Origin: CAVOGJ01 sp963700865 | GTDB lineage: Bacteria; Planctomycetota; Planctomycetia; Pirellulales; Pirellulaceae | Length of the DNA stretch: 64,000 nucleotides | Assembly (NCBI GenBank): GCA_963700865.1 | Contig: CAVOZC010000020.1 | Location: forward strand, 96,901-160,900 | Direction: 5' to 3' | Shown here: positions 61,604-64,000 of the stretch, piece by piece | Layout of the letters: the number at the start of each line of letters is the position of its first letter | How positions within the stretch are numbered: position 1 is the stretch's first letter | Notes under the pieces: generated by a model | What the model saw: only the letters and a program-made list of their open reading frames with translations | What the model was told of the DNA's origin: nothing | The model's database searches: none | Program-made: the position numbers and the translations under genes

Positions 61604-61644
61604 GGCGAGGCCTTGTGCCGCAGCCCGCATAACGACGGCATCAG

Positions 61645-61684
61645 GAACGATCCCACTGTGGGATCGTTCGATTTTTATTTTTTT
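61645..61684 (+). terminator. Intrinsic terminator between LRR-discoidin gene and selenoprotein gene
   Basis: Perfect 11-bp stem (61645-61655 with 61659-61669), 3-base loop, then a T-rich tract interrupted by single A and G. It ends the LRR-discoidin transcript and lies 16 bases before the next start codon. Confidence 0.9.
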
Positions 61685-61699
61685 GAAAAGGGCACCATT

Positions 61700-62080
61700 A
61701 TGAGACGCAGTATGGTCTGCACCGCTATCTTGGCCTCGGCCATGATCATCGGTTGCAACACATCGCCGACGGATTCGGTTGATACCGTTTCCACGGCTAA
61801 CGACGTGGTCGTTCAGACGATCAGCGGCACGGGACTCCAAAAGATCAAGCTCAAGTTGCCAGGCATGACATGAGGTGGTTGTGCCGCTTCCGTGCGAAGC
61901 GCTCTGAATCTGGCGGGCATTACTGATCTGGAGACGGATCTTGGAAATCGCGAGTGCACGTTCACGGTCGACCATGGTGCCATCGACCTGACGGCAAAAC
62001 TGAATGAGATCGCGAAAACCAATGACCATGTGGCAGGTTGGTCACTCATCGAGCAAGTCGACCTGACTCCCACTTCATAG
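61700..62080 (+). CDS. Putative selenoprotein: HMA-type lipoprotein with TGA at the UxxC position
   Basis: 126 residues if the in-frame TGA at 61871-61873 is read through. Residues 1-19 are a lipoprotein signal (MRRSMVCTAILASAMIIGC). Residues about 47-120 are a heavy-metal-associated beta-alpha-beta-beta-alpha-beta domain: KIKLKLPGMT, residue 58 = TGA, GGCAASVRSALNLAGITDLE, ECTFTVDH, LTAKLNEIAK. HMA domains bind soft metals through GMxCxxC; here the first Cys position is TGA and the second is Cys61, giving UxxC. Frame, spacing and protein character are continuous across TGA to the TAG at 62078-62080. A SECIS-like hairpin follows immediately. No selA, selB, selC or selD gene is in the window. 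The alternatives are a substitution error or a nonsense mutation of TGC. Confidence 0.7.
61871..61901 (+). promoter_or_regulatory. UGA codon and candidate bacterial SECIS hairpin
   Basis: After the TGA at 61871-61873 come 17 bases and then a 5-base apical loop (cgtgc, 61891-61895) closed by a perfect 6-bp stem (61885-61890 with 61896-61901). The loop has G at position two. This satisfies the published bacterial SECIS model as I recall it: loop of 3-14 bases, a G among the first two, and 16-37 bases from UGA to loop. Confidence 0.6.
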
Positions 62081-62104
62081 ACCGGTTAAAGTCCGACCTG
62101 TATA

Positions 62105-62141
62105 TCGACTGGTGACACCGTGTCACCAGTCGATTTTTTTT
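62105..62141 (+). terminator. Intrinsic terminator of the selenoprotein gene
   Basis: Perfect 13-bp stem (62105-62117 with 62121-62133), 3-base loop, then eight T residues. It lies 24 bases after the TAG and makes the gene a one-gene transcription unit. Confidence 0.92.
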
Positions 62142-62193
62142 ACGATCGATGGGCACATCGAGATTGCATGCCCGTCCGTCGCGACCAAAGTCG

Positions 62194-63502
62194 CTACAAA
62201 CTGCAGTTGCCGCCCGTGCAACTGCTCCCGGAAAGTGATCCCCAATCGTCCGCCACGGGAAGATCACAGCAAGAACCACGTCCGAAGCGCCAAGTCAGAC
62301 CCATACCCACGTAGTAAGTCTCAAGGTTAACCGACGTGAAATCCCCGTACCTTTCCGACGCACGCGGCATTCCACCGGCGAAGATATCCAGATCAAGCCC
62401 CGGGAGCACGTCGCGAATCCCGATGCCCGCTGAAATGCGGTGCTGGTTGATATTTGGAAACTGGGCCTGCAAGTAACGAATGGCTTCGCCGACGACCGGC
62501 GGAACAATGCCGCCCGCGGAACCAGCGACGTTCTTTTGTGTCGCCCGATCCGCCAGCACATAACCCAATCGCAACCGCAATCGCTCGGTTAGCTTGTATT
62601 GCGTTCCCACTTGCAGCTGCCCACTGATCGTCGAAGATCGGACCGAAGAGATCAGCATTGTTCCAATTGAAATACAAGACATCCGCAGCCACCAATAACT
62701 TGCCTCCGAAAAGACTCTCGTCAGCAAAGGCCAAACCAATGACTTCCGGCATGTCCATGTTAATGTCGAAAAACGAACTGAAGGAACCGTCCGGCAATTC
62801 GAGCCGAATGGCGTCGTCATAATTGAAGTGCATTTTCGAGAAATAGCTGAACCCCACGGTTGTTTGGGGGCGTAGTTCGTAGGTCACTCCCACGGTACCC
62901 CGTAAACCATAATCAGTCGTGGCGGCGCCGATCCCGACGAAGGGCGCATCGAACACGCTGGCCCCCAACCCGATGCTCCCACCGACGGCGAGACGTTCCG
63001 TGACGTTCACGCCGGCGGTCACATGAGCCCCCAACACCTGAATGAGGGCGGACGTCCCGTTGCTCTCGGGGACTTGACGCAAACTTAGTCCGGCACCCGA
63101 CGTTCCCACTAGCCCCATGCCCACCGTGAGCGGAAGCCCCAGAGCTCGATAGTCCTGTGACACGGCGATGTTGCCGATCAATGACCCCTGCGCGTCGGAT
63201 TTGGCGCTGAAGTCACCGATGTTGGGCAGACTGCCCCCCGATTGATCCCAATTGAACGTCCCCTCGACCCAGGCGTTACCGAAGCCAAATTGCGTGCCTC
63301 GCATTTGGGCCAGAGTCGCCGGATTGCCGTTGACGGCGGACTGGACATCCTGGGGCCGGGCCATGCTGGCACCGCCCATCGCCCCCGAGGCTGGCATCAA
63401 CGTATTGCGGAGGTCCGGACCGAACGACTGAGCAAGCACGCTACTCGTGCAAAGACCAAGGAACGGCAGGCTCGCGAGGGCCAGCGCGGCGTAACGAAAC
63501 AT
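62194..63502 (-). CDS. FadL/OMPP1-type outer-membrane transport protein (one frame break)
   Basis: About 435 residues from ATG 63502. Signal peptide MFRYAALALASLPFLGLCTSSVLAQ. The mature N-terminus (SGAMGGASMARPQDVQSAVNGNPATLAQM) matches the hatch region of FadL/TodX barrels, followed by barrel strands and an aromatic-rich end (ETYYVGMGLTWRFG). A one-base break near 62650 joins SVRSSTISGQLQVGTQYKL. Such channels admit hydrophobic compounds, long-chain fatty acids or aromatics. The last residues (GGNCSL) follow the barrel. Confidence 0.8.
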
Positions 63503-64000
63503 CGGAATATCCTCGCAGCGGTTGTGATGGAGCTCGCCGCCGGACAATCGATCCAGCCGGCAATGTTGGCAATATCGTCACGACCGAGTCGATCTTCCCA
63601 ATCGGAACCGGTCGGCCCGATTAATCGGTACAGGTGGCAAACGCTGCCCATCTTCACAGGCGTGACGCTGGAGCCCGACCGGCCAACCGGACTCCTCGCA
63701 ACCGAGGACGGCGATGCTACCAGGGACGCCCGGACAAGCTCCGTGGGGGCCGAGCGGACGGCGGCGGAAGCCGGAAACACAGAGGAAAGGAGGAAGCAGA
63801 GAAGCTCCGTGTCCTCCGTGTCTCGGTGGTTCAAACCAGCACTGGAAGCCGACGTTCCTGGCGAACTCGCCGCGGTGGACGCCAAGGGAGCACGCACCAT
63901 TCCTTGCCACGGACTTTTCATCGCAGCACGAAGCCCGCGGGTCCTTCCGCACGCCCGGCGGCTCTTATCCGTCGGGTCGCCAACCGCTACAGGGTCAAAT
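63503..64000. other. Right-end intergenic region
   Basis: 498 bases without a supported gene. Contains a purine-rich stretch and, at about 63805-63835, sequence of the ctccgtgtctcggtggttc type also seen near 41685. Short minus-strand frames look arbitrary. Confidence 0.4.

Noticed and set aside
61871..61873. TGA as an ordinary stop ending an 57-residue lipoprotein
   Set aside because: The same frame continues as HMA sequence with the second Cys at the right spacing and a SECIS-like hairpin; kept only as the alternative hypothesis.
61892..62080. Separate small gene starting at 61892
   Set aside because: It is in the same frame as the upstream part, lacks a ribosome-binding site, and completes the HMA fold.
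1..64000. tRNA, rRNA or tRNA-Sec genes
   Set aside because: No T-loop/acceptor combination or rRNA signature was recognised on reading; a tRNAscan/Infernal run would be decisive.

Overview
The window looks like a chromosomal segment of a planctomycete, probably Pirellulales-like. The support is the gene content: an oleC-oleD pair, an FG-GAP/dockerin protein with a PEP-CTERM tail, membrane Ser/Thr kinases, a kinase next to a tubulin-like protein, a Bat (VWA/BatD/TPR) operon, a MerR-type HTH fused to a receiver domain, leucine-rich-repeat membrane proteins and discoidin-type domains. GC is moderate to high and genes lie on both strands in short operons. No rRNA, tRNA, phage or CRISPR locus was recognised. 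The organism call is inference from gene families.

Layout. 0-4 kb: 3' part of a long-chain olefin pathway (oleC, oleD), convergent with an FHA-EAL phosphodiesterase. 4-10 kb: AAA+ ATPase, Ser/Thr kinase and tubulin-like protein, then an HTH-receiver regulator on the other strand with its terminator. 10-19 kb: D-amino-acid aminotransferase, secreted FAD oxidoreductase, Gfo/Idh oxidoreductase, dockerin/PEP-CTERM protein, serine hydrolase, a methyltransferase remnant and an outer-membrane barrel. 19-27 kb: intact smc, an EamA transporter and a FlgI-like lipoprotein with HEAT repeats. 26.7-27.9 kb: a RAYT-type transposase between two arrays of 36-bp REP-like repeats. 28-33 kb: a glycosylation operon (GT2, FAD oxidoreductase, GT39) and nagB. 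33-39.4 kb: Bat operon. 39.8-48 kb: DUF3465, GNAT and kinase genes, then a stretch of damaged genes (ABC exporter lacking the middle of its ATPase, short VOC/DinB/SnoaL-like fragments) and DUF3224. 48-55 kb: arginyltransferase, LRR protein, PDZ protein, an atypical SDR and a CehA-like protein. 56-60 kb: DnaJ/CbpA, rnpA, yidD, mutS. 60.6-63.5 kb: LRR-discoidin protein, a putative selenoprotein and a FadL-like porin.

The most striking locus is 61700-62080. It is a small lipoprotein with a heavy-metal-associated (HMA) fold whose first metal-binding cysteine codon is TGA, in one continuous reading frame. A hairpin of bacterial SECIS geometry follows directly. The gene stands alone between two strong intrinsic terminators and is best read as a UxxC selenoprotein.

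A second overall feature is the large number of single-base frame breaks. They split otherwise well-conserved genes (mutS at ten or more places, the Bat VWA gene at about seven, and oleC, the EAL gene, the SDR and others), while smc, nagB and the 42-kb kinase are unbroken. Because motifs are intact on both sides of each break, many are probably sequence errors. For broken genes the coordinates given span the whole reconstructed gene and break positions are approximate.
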